A DNA stretch of 64,000 nt from NCBI GenBank assembly GCA_032622095.1, contig CP136067.1, positions 1,056,001-1,120,000 on the forward strand, written 5' to 3'. A model generated the notes under the pieces. It was not told the DNA's origin, ran no database searches, and saw only the letters and a program-made list of their open reading frames with translations. Positions 63,643 to 64,000 of the stretch are shown here, piece by piece. A program made the position numbers and the translations under genes. The first letter of the stretch is position 1. Every line of letters begins with the position of its first letter. This stretch comes from Siphonodentalium dalli (lineage: Eukaryota; Mollusca; Scaphopoda; Gadilida; Siphonodentaliidae).

Positions 63643-64000
63643 GCACATGGTCGCAGTTATAATACGCATCACAAGAACATATTTAACCGGTGTATGCCAC
63701 ACGCACATGTTCGTAGTTATAATACACAACACACAAGAGCCTCTTAACCGGTGTATGTCACACACACAAGGTCGTAGTTATAATACACAAAACAAGAGCA
63801 TCTTTAACAGGTATATGTCACACGCACATGGTCGTAGTTATAATACACAAAACACAAGAGTATCTTTAACCGGTATATGTCACACGCACATGGTCGTAGT
63901 TATAATACACAAAACACAAGAGCATCTTTAACCGGTATATGTCACACACACATGGTCGTAGTTATAATACACAAAACACAAGAGTATCTTTAACCGGTAT
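63643..64000 (+). repeat. ~62-bp tandem repeat, continues past window
   Basis: About six units of GGTCGTAGTTATAATACACA, AAACACAAGAGCATCTTTAA, CCGGTATATGTCACACACAC. The ORF 63641-63931 is an artefact. Confidence 0.9.

Noticed and set aside
63641-63931. 96-codon ORF at the right end
   Set aside because: Translation of the 62-bp tandem repeat.

Overview
The window is eukaryotic and almost certainly from a marine invertebrate, most likely a bivalve mollusc. The clues are spliced genes with GT-AG introns, very dense repeats, non-autonomous Helitron-like elements with a tandem core of about 160 bp (the bivalve 'pearl' type), Ty3/gypsy-like LTR elements, and TTAA- or TA-flanked MITEs. The species call is an inference. 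The two splits into exons were found by reading frame, splice sites and phase; most of the coding sequence lies in exons too short to stand out as long ORFs.

Two host genes lie head to head, with start codons about 500 bp apart. On the + strand is a complete five-exon homologue of DIABLO/Smac, the mitochondrial IAP antagonist (exons 25687-25893, 45112-45243, 45611-45742, 60626-60695, 62375-62547; 237 codons; all phases agree). On the - strand is a three-exon gene (24898-25185, 18003-18159, 5919-6475; 333 codons) for an uncharacterised protein whose first two exons look like a beta-rich DUF7918-type domain.

Layout. 1-3198: pearl/Helitron-like tandem array with a 646-bp higher-order repeat. 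3199-5900: inverted repeats and fold-backs. 5919-25185: the - strand gene, whose introns hold satellites of 134/140 bp, a 20-bp minisatellite (11578-13154), a second pearl-like element (14326-16012), and hAT-, Tc1/mariner- and piggyBac-type MITEs plus a LINE fragment. 25186-25686: shared promoter region. 25998-28031: three Helitrons in direct head-to-tail contact. 29276-44332: an LTR retrotransposon on the - strand, split by a younger LTR retrotransposon on the + strand (35360-43539). Both elements encode one large protein and neither shows protease, reverse transcriptase, RNase H or integrase. 44333-62547: the rest of DIABLO. Its intron 3 holds an 11.4-kb satellite with a 30/32-bp unit, intron 4 holds a 108-bp in-frame tandem repeat, and the stop-codon region is itself the first unit of a 3' tandem array carrying CRE-like TGACGTCA sites. 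63643-64000: a 62-bp tandem repeat running off the window.

How the parts relate: intron 1 of DIABLO (19.2 kb) was filled by Helitrons and by the nested LTR pair, and intron 3 (14.9 kb) by satellite expansion. The encoded DIABLO protein still looks intact and is close to the length of the vertebrate protein. The two LTR elements share a coding module and a C-terminal WDPGG motif, which suggests they belong to related families moved in trans by an autonomous relative not present here.
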